Source: Clarkia xantiana subsp. parviflora (Eukaryota; Streptophyta; Magnoliopsida; Myrtales; Onagraceae). From it: DNA of 64,000 nucleotides. The notes beneath the pieces were generated by a model, which was not told the origin of the DNA, did not search any database, and saw only the letters and a program-made list of their open reading frames with translations. Position numbers and translations under genes: made by a program. Position 1 is the first letter of the stretch. The number at the start of each line of letters is the position of its first letter. The stretch is taken from contig JAPTYO010000008.1 in assembly GCA_036873135.1 (NCBI GenBank), positions 34,730,819-34,794,818 of the forward strand, given 5' to 3'. This document shows positions 21,762 through 33,499 of the stretch, one piece after another.

Positions 21762-22532
21762 TGTTGCGTCCTGGATGAACTGAGCCGTGTGGACGCGTCT
21801 GTTCACGTGGTTGTGCGGGTTTTTGGGCGGTAACCCTTCATTGGGAAGATGTTTAGGTCACTGGCGAGTGTTCGGCTGTCTCCCGTAAAAGTCTGTGTCT
21901 CGGAATGGTTGTGTCTCGGAGTGGTTGTGTCTCAGGCGGTATTGATCTGTGCACAAGTTGGTATGTCTGGGTGAAAGTTCTTGCACGAAGGACCAATGCT
22001 AGCACGGAGAGGGGGGGGTGGTGCTAGCGGAGCCCTCTCCGATGCTTAAGTCACTATAAGGGTAAAGGAGTAATTTCTAGAGAGAGAATATTTCTAGAGA
22101 GAAGTCAGAGCTCAAAATACCAAAGTTGGGCAAATGAGAGGATGTGTGAAAATGGGTGGCCAAGGCCTCCTATTTATAGGCTTCCTTGGGACCGGACCCG
22201 GTTTTAAAGCGGTTTGATGACGGTTCAAGAGCATGCGGTAACCGTCATCCATATTGGCAATGCGCGAACTTGACTTCTCTACACGTAACGGTAATCGCGG
22301 ATATGGTAATCGCACGATACCCGTAAAGCAATCCGGACCTCGTCGAATTTGGGCAATTCGGCGAGGTCCGGATTGCTTTACGGGCAATTCGGAGGTCCGG
22401 TCCGGACGCGCGTAAATGCGTTTCCGGACCGTTTTGACTCCTTGGGATACGTTTTCAAACCGAGATGTAATTTTGACGTGTTTACGAGGCCCGAAATATA
22501 AATACGAACTCGAATTGGGCACATTTCCATCA
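21762..22532 (-). repeat. Element A right LTR (5' LTR in element orientation), 771 bp
   Basis: Starts TGTTGCGTCC and ends TTCCATCA. On the minus strand the primer site TTGGCGCCGTC follows with no gap. Ty3/gypsy elements of the Tat and Athila groups use TGGCGCC-type primer sites. Confidence 0.9.
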
Positions 22533-22537
22533 TACAC

Positions 22538-23361
22538 CATCACAGTCTAATATCTTACCACAAAGTCGGCCAAGAAACATCCCTGAAGAAGATAAAGAAC
22601 TGTCAACTGTGAGTTATTATTTCATGTTTCACTTAAAAGTTGAATATGTACCTTTGATCAGCCCATTAGATAGCCACACATTGATTTTAACCATGAAATA
22701 TAGGTAAAGAAAAAGGGGAGACCACCTAAAGTGGCCAATATACTATCTAAATCAAAATCTTGTCAACCACCTTCAAGGAGACTAGCCAACTCACAAGTAA
22801 GTTTTATTTTGTTTGTCTGCTACTGGAATTTGGTTAGTCTTCACATATTAATACGTCGTCTCAGAAGTGGAGATGTATCGTGCAAGATTATTTTATGATC
22901 TTTATCTTCAGTATTATCTTTTTAAGTTTGTTCGTTAACTCTATGGTTATTGTGTCAATATGCAATTTTTATAGATTTTCGGGAGTTGTATAGACATGAG
23001 TGCAGTCCAGTTCAACGTACACAAAGAGAGAAATCAAGTTAAGAAAGACTATGGAGTTTTAAGCCCAAAAAGTGGGAATACTTATATTGTCGTGAGTCAG
23101 TTGTCTACCCTTTAAGTTTTAAAAAAATTCTTATATAACTAAAAATTCTAATCAAATTCTTTATTTTTTCATTTGTAAATGACTAATGTCCCCATGCGGA
23201 CATCTTACGTTGGCAATTATGGATGTCAATTCACCAGGCCATTCTCTAGCTTTGCTCCGGTGCAACATCCCTCATCTCATCCGGTAGATTCAGTAATATG
23301 TGGATGTTCACAATCAACATCATTCAAGCAAGCACAGCTTAAGAAAAATTCAGGGTTATAG
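22538..23361 (+). pseudogene. MULE transposase C-terminal exons
   Basis: Coding resumes in frame after element A: the codons before 13706 (QQVNT) join PSQSNILPQSRPRNIPEED. Further low-complexity exons follow, with KKGRPPK (about 22712) like the KRGRPPK before element A (about 13660), and a serine/proline-rich end at 23179-23361. Splice sites are inferred only. Confidence 0.6.
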
Positions 23362-23869
23362 TTGATTTATTTTGATATTTAGTTTTACCGATAAATAAAA
23401 TAAGTGTTGTCGTTGTCTTGTTGATCTTTTTTTGACATTTATACTTCATTTAGCATTGCAAACGAGGAATTTTTAATTTTTTTTAATTTTTGGCCAAAGG
23501 AATTCAAGGAATTTTTAATTTAATGATATAGTTTTTACATTCTTCGTTTGATGTTATTAATTTTTTTTTTTGCCAACGTGTTATCAAATTAATGTTAACA
23601 TTACGTTATTATTTTAAAAATAAATGAAGATATATTTTTTTTGTCTAAATTTATTGATTTCTTAAATTGAAGGGTAAATACACTATTTTTTACATGTCAT
23701 TATTCTCACTCTTGTGACATGACAAATCCAACCGTATATTTATATCTTGGCTAGATTTAAAATTCTTATAAAACCATATATTTTTTTTGGTTAAAATTGA
23801 AACGTTTGGCTATTTTTAAAAATGGTTGGAACCCACGTGATTTTTTTTTGGAATTAACCCTAAAATTAA

Positions 23870-24678
23870 ATATGCACCTTTTACATTAGTAAAATTGAAT
23901 AAAACTTTACAAAAAAAAAAAAGTATCTAGTTATTTACTATGATTAGTATGTGTATTTTTATTTTGTATTGTTCTAAGCCTATGTGTGAAAATCTAAAAG
24001 ATGATCAAAACAACTTTTCTATTTACCTTATTAAGTTATTTTTCATTCACTCATAGACTCATAATGAGTAGCTAGCTACCATTGTAATTTCTCTCAATCA
24101 CCTCCTTAAGTATTGCTTCCATTTTCACCCAAAAAAAAGTATCGGTTCCATATGCATGCATGACTATTGACATTATGTTATGCGGACATGTGTATTTGGG
24201 TTTAAGGTTTAAACAATATAATAATAATAATAATAAATAATGTATGTTCGAGAAATATTTTTTAAAGAAAGTTACCAAGATTGATGGCAAAGAAAATATT
24301 GATTTTGCATCGTTTCATAAAATTGGTGATTCCTAAATAAAATAATACATAAATTATTTGTGAACCAACAACATCAGCAACAAGAATTTAACCTGCAATC
24401 AATCAAGCAATTAAATAAGAATTTTCAGCAACATAATAAAGTAAGGATCCATAATCCATTATCAACCCAATCATTTCGCAGTAATAAAGAGAGAATCATC
24501 TATATGATTTTGCTTCTTCATCCACTTTTGACAAATTTGTAAAGTAAAACATCAAAATATGCTCCTTTGTACCCACACTAGTTGATCCATCCATATTTAT
24601 CTACATTGGATCAATTTATCTACATCAAAATAATTATACCCTTGACTCTATGTCTATTTTAACAGTAAATGGGTACCT
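23870..24678. other. AT-rich sequence without recognisable genes
   Basis: Contains an AAT trinucleotide run near 24218-24240 and short open frames with no signature. It is taken as sequence flanking the MULE. Confidence 0.5.
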
Positions 24679-24911
24679 TTCTACCATGCTCTTGGAGCAC
24701 CATGCTTTTGCCACTATTTTTTTTATTTTTCTATTGCCCTAAAGGTGAACCCCATAGAGAAATTGATATTATTAATAGTATGATACACATCTTAGGCGTA
24801 GTTAAAAAAAATCATAATTTTTCATACTTTTAAAGTTTTACTTATGTTACAATTAAGTCCACCATAGTATTGAAAAAAGCAAAAGCATGGTGCTCCAAGA
24901 GCATGGTAGAA
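24679..24911. mobile_element. Small MITE-like element with 33-bp inverted repeats
   Basis: About 233 bp bounded by near-perfect inverted repeats: TTCTACCATGCTCTTGGAGC at the left end and its complement at 24879-24911, continuing to GCAAAAGC at the inner edge. No coding capacity. A target duplication could not be fixed, so the superfamily is open. Confidence 0.7.
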
Positions 24912-24948
24912 AAATCCTTACGTGACATGGATTTTGCTTCTCAACATG

Positions 24949-25246
24949 TGTTATGATCACTATTAGTATAGCATAAGGGGTTTTATGGGTAAGCATAATA
25001 GTTTAGGGGTCAAGTGATAGGGAGTAATAGTTGAGGGGCTTAGTGGTATTATATTCTAATGTTAAATACTATAGGAGACTTGTATGAAGGCATCATCGAT
25101 GGATTATGAATGAAAGTTGGCTTCTCCCTTTTGGCTCGACTTCTCCCTCCCAGTTCTTCTATTATTCGATCTTCCTCATGAATTCAATCTGGATTTTCTA
25201 TCTTCTACTATCCTAGTTCGTTACGAATCGATTCGTGTTCGTAACA
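24949..25246 (+). repeat. 5' LTR of the 2-kb element
   Basis: 298 bp, ending TTCGTAACA just before the primer-type site. Confidence 0.9.
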
Positions 25247-26662
25247 TTGGTGCTCTCGTTGAGAGAATTACTACCGTTCCTCCATGACCCGCTCTGACCT
25301 GAATTCATCGGATTCTGACCATTTCCACGCCACCGTCAGCCCTGTTCGCCTCTACTAACTGCTCCTTTGTGCTCTATTGATGGGTTGCTGCTCGTCTAGC
25401 TACTCTTTAATCCACTGGTTTCATCCTGGTCCTGCTTGACCAAGGTGACTCAAAACAAAAAAAAGTTGCATTCTTATTTTTTTTCATGCTCCGTGACTCT
25501 AAATTGTTGGTTTTATTGAATCACCGTGGGACTGCTGCATTATTGTTTACTCTGGGCTGCTGAATTGCTGATTTTCTAGTTTCTAGTTCCTATAAGGTGT
25601 TTATAAAAATGCCGAAGTGAAGAATTCTAGTGTATTGTGGTGATTTCTGCTGCATTATTGGTTCAATGTGGGAAGGATGCATTATTGATTCATTGTGGAA
25701 CCGCTGCACTGTTGATCTCGAAGATATTTAAATATTGAATTTGCACCCACAAGGTGTTCGTGAAAATGCCGAAAGAAAAAAATCTGGTTTATCTTGGCAA
25801 TTATTGCTGATTTGTGACTAGTCTTGGTTTACTGTATACAATGGATATGGATATACTGGGTATGAGGGTTTCTCTTGCTAAGATTCAATGCCAATTTGAA
25901 ACAATAAAAGGGAAATTCGCATTTACACCCAAAGAAGAAGAACACATTCGTCACATTTCAGGAGTTGATGAGGTAGATCTCACTCGAGTGGATGAACCAA
26001 GTCGAGGTCTTCTGTTAACAATCCATGATTGTTGGTACCCGATTTCCGAAGAGGTCTTACTTAAGGTTTTCTCCAAAATTTCTCACCGGGATTCTGTGGA
26101 GAAAATATCTTCTTGATGAAGTGGACGATCGAAATAACCAAGATGAAGAATTGGATATTGATGAGAGTTGTGATTCTTATATTGACAAAGGCAAATTGAA
26201 GACATTGGCTTCGAAAGCATTGAAGAAATCGAAGAGCACATTCTACCAATTTGCAATTTGCCAGTAAACGCTTTGGGATCAAACAACTACGAGTTGATCC
26301 TATCGCCTCAAGTGACATTCATTGATTCTTCTCAGTTGGAGGAATTCTATCCTTTTTTGGCAGCTACACTTAACTCCACAATCAAAGTTCAACAATGCCT
26401 TATACTCATGAAATTGGTTTCAAGTTGCGACAATGAGTTGTTCCCTAATTCGAATTCGATTGCTCGAAGGCATATGAAGAAGTTTATACTTATGGAAGCA
26501 TATTTCTTCTTGAGGAGAACAATACTTCGAGATTATGATGGTTTCAATGGTCCCGGAAATTCTCGACTGACAATCACTTTCACTTGGTTATTTATTAGAG
26601 ATTATGATGGGTTTAATGGTTCAGGTCACCTTGAGGACAAGGTGTTTTTAAGGGGTGGAGAA
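25247..26662 (+). other. Interior of the 2-kb element with unrecognised coding-like segments
   Basis: A frame at 25814-26116 reads like protein (PKEEEHIRHISG, EPSRGLL). A second runs 26258-26680 in another frame with NYELILSPQV and a repeated RDYDGFNG motif (about 26530 and 26600), ending beside HLEDKVFLRGGE at the purine tract. I do not recognise the family. It may be captured host sequence or decayed pol-adjacent sequence. Confidence 0.4.
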
Positions 26663-26960
26663 TGTTATGATCACTATTAGTATAGCATAAGGGGTTTTAT
26701 GGGTAAACATAATAGTTTAGGGGTCAAGTGATAGGGAGCAATAGTTGAGGGGCTTAGTGGTATTATATTCTAATGTTTAATACTATAGGAGACTTGTATG
26801 AAGGCATCATCGATGGATTATGAATGAAAGTTGGCTTCTCCCTTTTGGCTCTACTTCTCCCTCCCAGATCTTCTATGATTCGATCTTCCTCATGAATCTA
26901 ATATGGATTTTCTATCTTCTACTATCCTAGTTCGTTACGAATCAATTCGTGTTCGTAACA
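26663..26960 (+). repeat. 3' LTR of the 2-kb element
   Basis: Same length as the left copy with only scattered substitutions, so the insertion looks fairly young. Confidence 0.9.
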
Positions 26961-26965
26961 GCATG

Positions 26966-27405
26966 TCAGTTTTTGTCAAAAGGTTTGGATCTTTTTGGTG
27001 TCATTTTCGAGTTATTGGTGCTGACCCATGATTTCATTAGAAAAGCATGTAGATCTTGATCCTGCTAATGTGGTGGGAACTTGCATTCGTAGAAAACTAG
27101 GAAAATCAGCCTGACAAGTGATCACCTAACCTAGGAGATAACTTAATCTAGATGTTATCGACCAGAAAGTAATTAAGAAGTGTCATCTTCCGAAAGGGTA
27201 GGACCAGGCCTTGAGTTGGACACTCACTTGTAAAAAAAAAAAAGTTGTTTCTTTTATCATTTTAATTAATTAATTTGATTTCAAGAATATTCCAGGAAGC
27301 TCCATAAATGAGATGAGATTGATTTTAAAACTAATGCCTGGCTTGTAGAACTTGTGTCAGAGATTGTAGTTGATGGGGGCTAATTTGACAAGACAAGATA
27401 AGAAA
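26966..27405. other. Flank between the 2-kb element and element B
   Basis: No gene or repeat structure recognised. Confidence 0.4.
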
Positions 27406-27875
27406 TGTTGCGTCCTAGTTGAAATGGGTCGGATGAACGCGTTTGTCTGATCGGGTTGTTCGGGTTGTCGGATGACACTCCTCGCCTGGAAGAGGTATTT
27501 GCCGGATGCCGGTGACGAGTGTTCGGTCTAGCTTTGTCTCAGGAAAATGTTGTGTTTCGGCAAAAGTCTATGTCTCGGCAAAACGTTGTGTCTCGGTTAG
27601 CGTCTGGGCTCGTCTTACTCCTATTTCTCTTCCACACCTTAGCTGCGGGGCCCGTTCCTGCACAAGGGGCCAATACTAGCACGGAGAGGTCCGGATTGCT
27701 GCAACCCGGACGTCCGGATTGCTTAGGCAATCCGGAGGTCCGGTCCGGACGCGTGTACCGCGCTTCCGGACCGTTTTGACCCTTAGAAGGCGTTTTCTAA
27801 ACCGTAATGTGATTTTTGACGTGTTTACGAGGCCCGAAATATAAATACGAACCCGAATTGGACATATATCCATCA
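27406..27875 (-). repeat. Element B left LTR, 470 bp, internally deleted
   Basis: Relative to 36667-37413 it lacks about 300 bp between the GCACGGAGAG site and the CCGGATTGC hairpin block, with a GAGG-type microhomology at the join. It retains hairpin units at 27688-27747. Confidence 0.85.
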
Positions 27876-29466
27876 CTTGCCCCCGAGTCAAGTAACGGTT
27901 CAAAACCTTTCTTGACTCTATTTTAAGTTAGGGTACATGTCCAATTTGAGCTTGACGCTAACCTTCCGGTTTTGATCGTCGGTTGGACGTAGAAGTCTTG
28001 ATTTCGTCCGTCCTTTGATTTTTTGACCGAGTGACTTTATTTCCTGTCATCACGGTTAGTGCAATAGAGAATGCGCATATATAACGTGCAAACATGATTA
28101 CCGGTAGGGATATAAGCGATTAGTAATATGTCATGCAGATATGCTATTTATCAACATGCATGTACAAGTAACGGTCATGGCAAGAACGTAATTACGTGAT
28201 GCTAGAAATATAATCCGTATACCCTAAAATACTTAGCGATTAATAAATCATGAATCATGCGATATGCAAACATGCATGTAAAATGATGAATTTGATACGC
28301 GTAGTACTAAAATAATCATACGCGTAGAGATTAGTAAATAATTAGAAGAAGGTGGAGTATACCGTAAGCACTTAGGTGTGGGTGTAGGTGAATTACTCCT
28401 TTGATCCTTATCATTAAGGAATCTTTTGGGATATGTGATTACACTAATCCCCAATCTTTCTTCCAACTTTTTGGGAATCCATTCTTCATCCTTCTTTGCA
28501 GGTAATTGCTCCACCATTTTTAGAAACCATTTGCTTGTTCATAGTTTCTTCACTACCGTAAACTTTAGGAGCATCCCGAAAGTTACGTGTTTGATTCTTG
28601 GCCTGTTTTCAGAAATTGATACCACCAATCGACTCAGAACACCGCGACGATTACAGCCCCGTCTTCAGAACCGCTAGCTGACGCCGGACGCGCCCTCACG
28701 CGCCGCCGCGTGTGCGCCGCTTTGCCGGCGCGTGTAAGCCACGCGCCGCCTTCCCGTGCTCTGTTCGCCGCGATTTTTACCTTTCTGAAATCGTCTCGAC
28801 GAGTGGAGTCCATTGTGATACTTTTTGTCACATTTTGAGGTAGTCTGAAAACTCGATTTTCTAGAACAGCTTCGTCTTGATTTTTGGATGTTGCCATGTT
28901 GTTGTTCCTTTGAACTATTTGTCGTTGTCGTTGCATAGAGCTGCTCATTGGTGTTCGTAGTTGAAAATTGCTGGTTGGTTGTTGTTGCTATTGTCGTTAG
29001 CTCATGCCTTAGACAATTTTTTACCTCCGTGCATAGTCGTGGTAAAATTCCCCAATTTGATATATTGCCCTCATGCCTTCGCGTAATGGCCTTTTGATCG
29101 GTACGTGTTGTTTTTCCCTTAACGGGTTTGTTGGTTGTCGGAAGTTGCTAAACATCTTTGGGGGTAGTCGTTTGTTGCCTCGATGCCTTAGAAAAATATT
29201 TTTCCTAAGTGTTGTCGCGTTTGCTCTTCGCGGTTCATCACGTTAGTCGTACCACTTGCATGATAGTTTCTTGGGACGTTGGCCACTTTTGTTGCACGCA
29301 TTGACTTTGCTATGCGCGTTGATTTTGCTTACACATATGTTGTTATGTGCACTGGCGCTTTATGATCGCATGACTTTGACGTGTAGACTTCTTGTTTGGT
29401 TCTTGCAGATTGTGAAGTCGCAGTAATCTTTTGTGGAACTCCTTCCTTTTTGATCGAATTGCCGCT
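27876..29466. other. Element B interior before the antisense gene
   Basis: Polypurine tract side of the element, with sequence related to element A at 14523-15200. A GC-rich island (about 28680-28770, CGCGCC-rich) stands out from its AT-rich surroundings. No confident gene. Confidence 0.5.
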
Positions 29467-31668
29467 ATGAGTAAGTCCACCACTCCTCTATCGCAGACTC
29501 CTTTTAATTCTGACGTTGAGGATGACTCGGAAGTAGATTTGGTTACACAAGTAGATAGTGTTTTGGGCACTGATGAGGGCGTAGTTGCTGAGCCTTCTGC
29601 TGAGGCACCTCCCGTCAAAGAGACGGAAGTATTGGTTAGGTATTACACTAACCGTTTGGATAGGCCCTTGTTTGTACTGTATGCGAGTGCTTCTGGACTT
29701 GACCCTCGCGTAGAGGCTGTTTACCCCTTTGATGTGCTTTGTAAGAGTAGTTTAGGAGATGCTACCCCTCCGCCTATAGACTTGTCCGTCGTTTATACAT
29801 CTCATGTTAGGGAGGGTTTGCGCTTTCCTTATTGCCCTGACCTGATTGAGCTTTGTAGCGGCTATGGGATTTCCCCCTTAGACCTTGCGCCCAATGGAAT
29901 TCGGGTGTGGACTTGATTTAGGGTGTTGTTTCACAGGCAGTCATGGCATTATTCTCCCACCATCTTTCGCTGCTTCTATCAGCTAGTCCGGACTCTGCGG
30001 GGTTGTGTAGCGTGAAAGTACGCTGGCCGAACTTGCAAGGTGATGGGTTTGAGGAACTTGGCCTTTGTGAAGCCAAGTGGGATTCCAGTCGTCGATTGGT
30101 TGCCGCCGCGGATCGCTTTGCCGATCATTGGAGGCACCATTACTTTTTTACGCATGATGCGGGCACGACTTAGGACGTCGAGTGTATTCGGAAACCTGAT
30201 CCCGCGCCTGCTTTTCGGGAGCTCTCCTTGCTGGATAGGGAGGTGATAAAGCAGATATATCATTGTCAGCGATCGCGTGGTTTTACTTGTTCGCTGCGCG
30301 CATCTGATCAGGAGTTGGTCGATGCTGGGATTCATGTGCTCCCTTCTGCGGCTTCGGTATGTTAAGCATTTTTATAACTTTTACTGTGTTGCAATGTAGG
30401 TTGGTTTGACGGAAAAAGCTCGTCTTTGCAGATGGCAGCCGCTCGCAGGATTGCTTCTAACGGAAGGATTGCTCCATCTCTTGCTCCCGGAGCATCGGCA
30501 GCTTTTGGGCATGGAAAAGGTAAACAGTTTGAATAAACAGTCTTCCTTGTATACTGTCTTAGTTTAGTTATATTTTGATTGTAGCTTTGTTTGCAATTTG
30601 CAGGTCGCAAGACGCTTGTTACTGATCGCGTCGTTGCCGCTCCTGATTCTGCCAAACGGTCCGCCGTTGGGACGCGTCCTTTGAGCAGTTCGAAGCGCCC
30701 GAAGACTGCTGTGACCGTTCCTACTCCTTCCTGCCATAAAGGGAAGGAAGTTGACGGTTGCAAGGATGCGCTGTCTGCCCCCCGCTCGAAGGAGCGGCCC
30801 GAGGTGGAACGTACTCTTCCTTTTGGTATGAGCTGAACACTTGTCTGTGTGCTTTTGTGCGCTTTGTTTTTGGTTTTTGCATAACTCTAGTTGGTTTGCA
30901 TGTAGTGCTCCCACCACTTGGACGTGCGGATCTGCTTCGTCCTTGGAAGGCGATATTTCGGATGATAAGTGGATGCCGTATACGACAGGTGATCTCACTT
31001 TCCCCAAGAGTTCCCGGCTTAGCATGCCAGAAGTTGGTGTGCGTGTTCTTCATCGATCCGTTCCTCCTGGTGATCGACTTGTTCGGCCATCGAGCGACGA
31101 AGAGGCGCGAACCTTTGTTGAGAGATCATTGTCTGGATTCACATCAGTAAGTGTCTTTCTTTGCTTTGCTATGCTCGTTGTTTCCGAACATGTATGCTTA
31201 TTGTCTTGTTGTTTTCAGGTTGTTTCTGACATGGTGCACATGGCCTCCTTCATGTTAGAACTTGTCCAGGAGAAGCGTGCTATCGCCGATAAAGCTGCCG
31301 TTGTGTCTGGCGAGCTTAAGGAAGCTAAGGATGAAGTGCGCCGTCTTACTTTGAAGATGACGGATTTTGACGCCCGTTACGATTCTGATCATGCCCGCCT
31401 TGTTCAGCTTGAAGCTGAGAATGTTGCTATCGAGAAGGCGATTTCTGACAATGCGGGCGACCACAAGGTTGCCTGTCGGAAGGTGCGCGAAGAGGAAATG
31501 AAGGCCGGCATTGAGGAGGGACTTGGAAAGTTCCCTACTACTCCTGAGTTTGACAGCGCGGTTACTGCTGCTGCTACGGTGAAGGACGCTCCTATGCTTA
31601 GCGAGTTTGCTGAAGACTTTGTTCGTAGGGTGAGCATTCTTGCTCCGGCTTTCCTTTTAACAGGTTAG
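29467..31668 (+). pseudogene. Antisense gene of element B, gypsy-type transposon protein (PF04195-like), decayed
   Basis: Reads opposite to gag. The start ATGAGTAAGTCC is followed by an acidic leader and a domain with LRFPYCPDLIEL and APNGIRVW (about 29815-29910), matching IRFPFCGNLVEM and SPHAIRVW in element C. A TGA follows that motif at 29914. Later parts are a serine/lysine-rich middle (30591-30830), probable introns, and a coiled-coil final exon (about 31220-31668) rich in Glu, Lys and Ala heptads. Genes of this type sit antisense between pol and the 3' LTR in Tat-lineage elements; their role is unknown. Stops and frame changes show this copy is inactive. Confidence 0.7.
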
Positions 31669-33499
31669 GGCCGTATGCGGAGTTTGCGGTTGGGCACGTT
31701 GCCGAGCTCCATCGTTTGGATGCTGCAGCAGCTCAGTTTGCCTTTTTTTTTTTGGAGAAGACGGTGATGACATTAATGTGCAACTTCTGCCTGTTCCACC
31801 CAGTCCCGTCAGAGATGATGGCATTCTTTGATTTGTGCCATGTTTATTGCTTTTGGATATGTTGAACTCGTTTCTGAGTCTGTTTGCCCCCCAGCTTCTA
31901 TGTTTGGAACTTTGTTGGAGTTGTTCCTTGGTTATTGCTTGTGACTTGTTTGCTTTGAACTATGTCGTTTGAACCTGCTTTATGCATAGCAGTTTGCATG
32001 ATAATTCGTTAGTAATATTTCATACTGTTATCACTTACTGTTTTTGTTGAATGTGGATGATTAGTAACATAGACGTAGTCTCCGTAGCTGTGACCGTTGG
32101 CCACTTCTTGGTTGATGACTTGAGATGTTCTCAAGATTGCTTGCATGATGCATTACACATGTTGCCCTTCTTTCCTGAATAGCTTGCCGCTATATATGTT
32201 GTAACCTGTTAAGTATTTCGCGTATAGCGACTTTTCTTAACAAGTAGTGTATTTGGCGCGGGTACTTGGCACAAAGGCACTTGACGCTGGCCTTTGATAT
32301 TTGAAACGTGTTATCTTGGCTAAACAAGATACTAGTTTATACCGTCTATTAGTTCCACTCAAGGCGACGTTGTACAAGACTAGACTTGTAAATTTTATGA
32401 GTTTTGTAAACAGGGTGCGCACATGCCAGCGTGTATCAACCCGCGTTGGGGAAGCATACGTAAAAACATTTTGGTTTTTGAAAAAAATTTCTGTGATACA
32501 TGATTCCTGCGTCCAGGGACCACGTAACACGTTTTGAAAATATGTATTGTGATGCATGATTTCCCCGTCCAGGAACCATGCGACACGCTTTGAAAATCTG
32601 TAGTACGGGATTGTAATCTAACAAGAGGACGTTTGCTGTAAAGTATGAACCCTTAAGCAGGAATTCGTAGTAGTTGATTGAAGCTATCCGATTAAGGTAT
32701 AGTCTTTGATGAGTATGATCCTTTAATAGGAGATACACACTTGTTGTAGCGTGGGGTCGTTGTCTAATAAGAGAACTATCGCCACTTATGGGGTGATCAG
32801 TCCCGTATTGTATTTGCCCGTCCTGTTCTGAATCCAGGGAATGACGATGAACATGAAGATTTGTCTCTAACAAGAGATGTCACATTGTATGTCGTCAATA
32901 GGACATTGTAGATAGAACGTCGTTAATATGACGTTTGAAGCAGGACGTCGTTGGTATGACACTTTGAAGTAGAACGTCGTTAATATGACATTTGAAATAA
33001 AAGGTTGCAATTATGTCCTTGCAAATATGTTGTTGTAGCATGCCGACTTTGAATATATCTTGGGTTTAATTCCAAGTTGTTGATTCCTTGATGACACTTT
33101 TGATATAGTCGTCAATATGAGTAAGTTGTTGTTGATGATAAGCGTTGTCATAACGTGAAGTAGATTTTTTGCTTGCACATAGCATAATATCTTGAATTGT
33201 TGATGTATATAATAAGTGCAAAGTTTTGTTACTTCGCGTTCAATCCAAAATAGCATGCAAGACATAGATATGTACCTACGAAGGTAGATTGACTTCATTA
33301 GATACTTGCGCGTATTTACATTGTTTTTTCGAGAAGGCGTCAACCGATCATTCCTTCTTAAAACATGTAAAGAAACTAGATGCGATGATTCTAAAAACAC
33401 TTAGAATAGAAATGCAGAAAGTAAACGGAAAGGTAGTTATTTCTCCCGTCTCTTTCATGGTTAGTTTGACGATGACGTCGCAGAGTCAGTTGCAACAAA
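31669..33499. other. Element B non-coding interior
   Basis: Shares blocks with element A (17740-18900). No intact frame. A short repeated ACGTCGTTAATATGAC-like phrase occurs at about 32918-32995. Confidence 0.55.

Larger units (their letters stand above)
13707..22532 (-). mobile_element. Element A: non-autonomous Tat-like Ty3/gypsy element
   Basis: LTRs at 13707-14522 and 21762-22532 (TGTTGCGTCC to CCATCA) are flanked by a perfect TACAC duplication (13702-13706 and 22533-22537). On the minus strand the 21762-22532 LTR is followed by TTGGCGCCGTC, the primer site, and the far LTR is preceded by CTCGGGGGCAAG, the polypurine tract. The interior holds a Gag-like ORF (20020-21747), remnants of an antisense gene, a 67-bp tandem array and a 19-bp repeat array. 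No protease, reverse transcriptase or integrase is present, so movement would need helper enzymes. It sits in an exon of the MULE transposase. Confidence 0.9.
10365..23860 (+). mobile_element. Mutator-like (MULE) transposon, split by retrotransposon A
   Basis: Imperfect inverted repeats of roughly 170-190 bp begin GGGTTAATTCC at 10365 and end GGAATTAACCC at 23860. The 9-bp TAAAATTAA occurs at 10356-10364 and 23861-23869, the target-duplication length of this superfamily. After subtracting element A and its 5-bp duplication the transposon is about 4.67 kb and encodes one MuDR-type transposase gene on the plus strand. Confidence 0.93.
24949..26960 (+). mobile_element. 2-kb non-autonomous LTR retrotransposon with 298-bp LTRs
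   Basis: LTRs 24949-25246 and 26663-26960 (TGTTATGATC to GTTCGTAACA) are of equal length and nearly identical. The left is followed by a TTGGTGCTCTCGTTGAGAG primer-type site, similar to those of some plant gypsy elements. The right is preceded by a purine-rich AAGGGGTGGAGAA tract. ACATG and GCATG flank the element, a 5-bp duplication with one change. The interior (1416 bp) has no protease, RT or integrase. Confidence 0.88.

Noticed and set aside
22112..22543. 143-codon minus-strand ORF
   Set aside because: Entirely within the element A LTR and its hairpin block, with no conserved protein features.
28634..28948. GC-rich 104-codon minus-strand ORF as a captured host gene
   Set aside because: Composition is unusual, but no motif or splice structure supports a gene; it is left as a note within element B.
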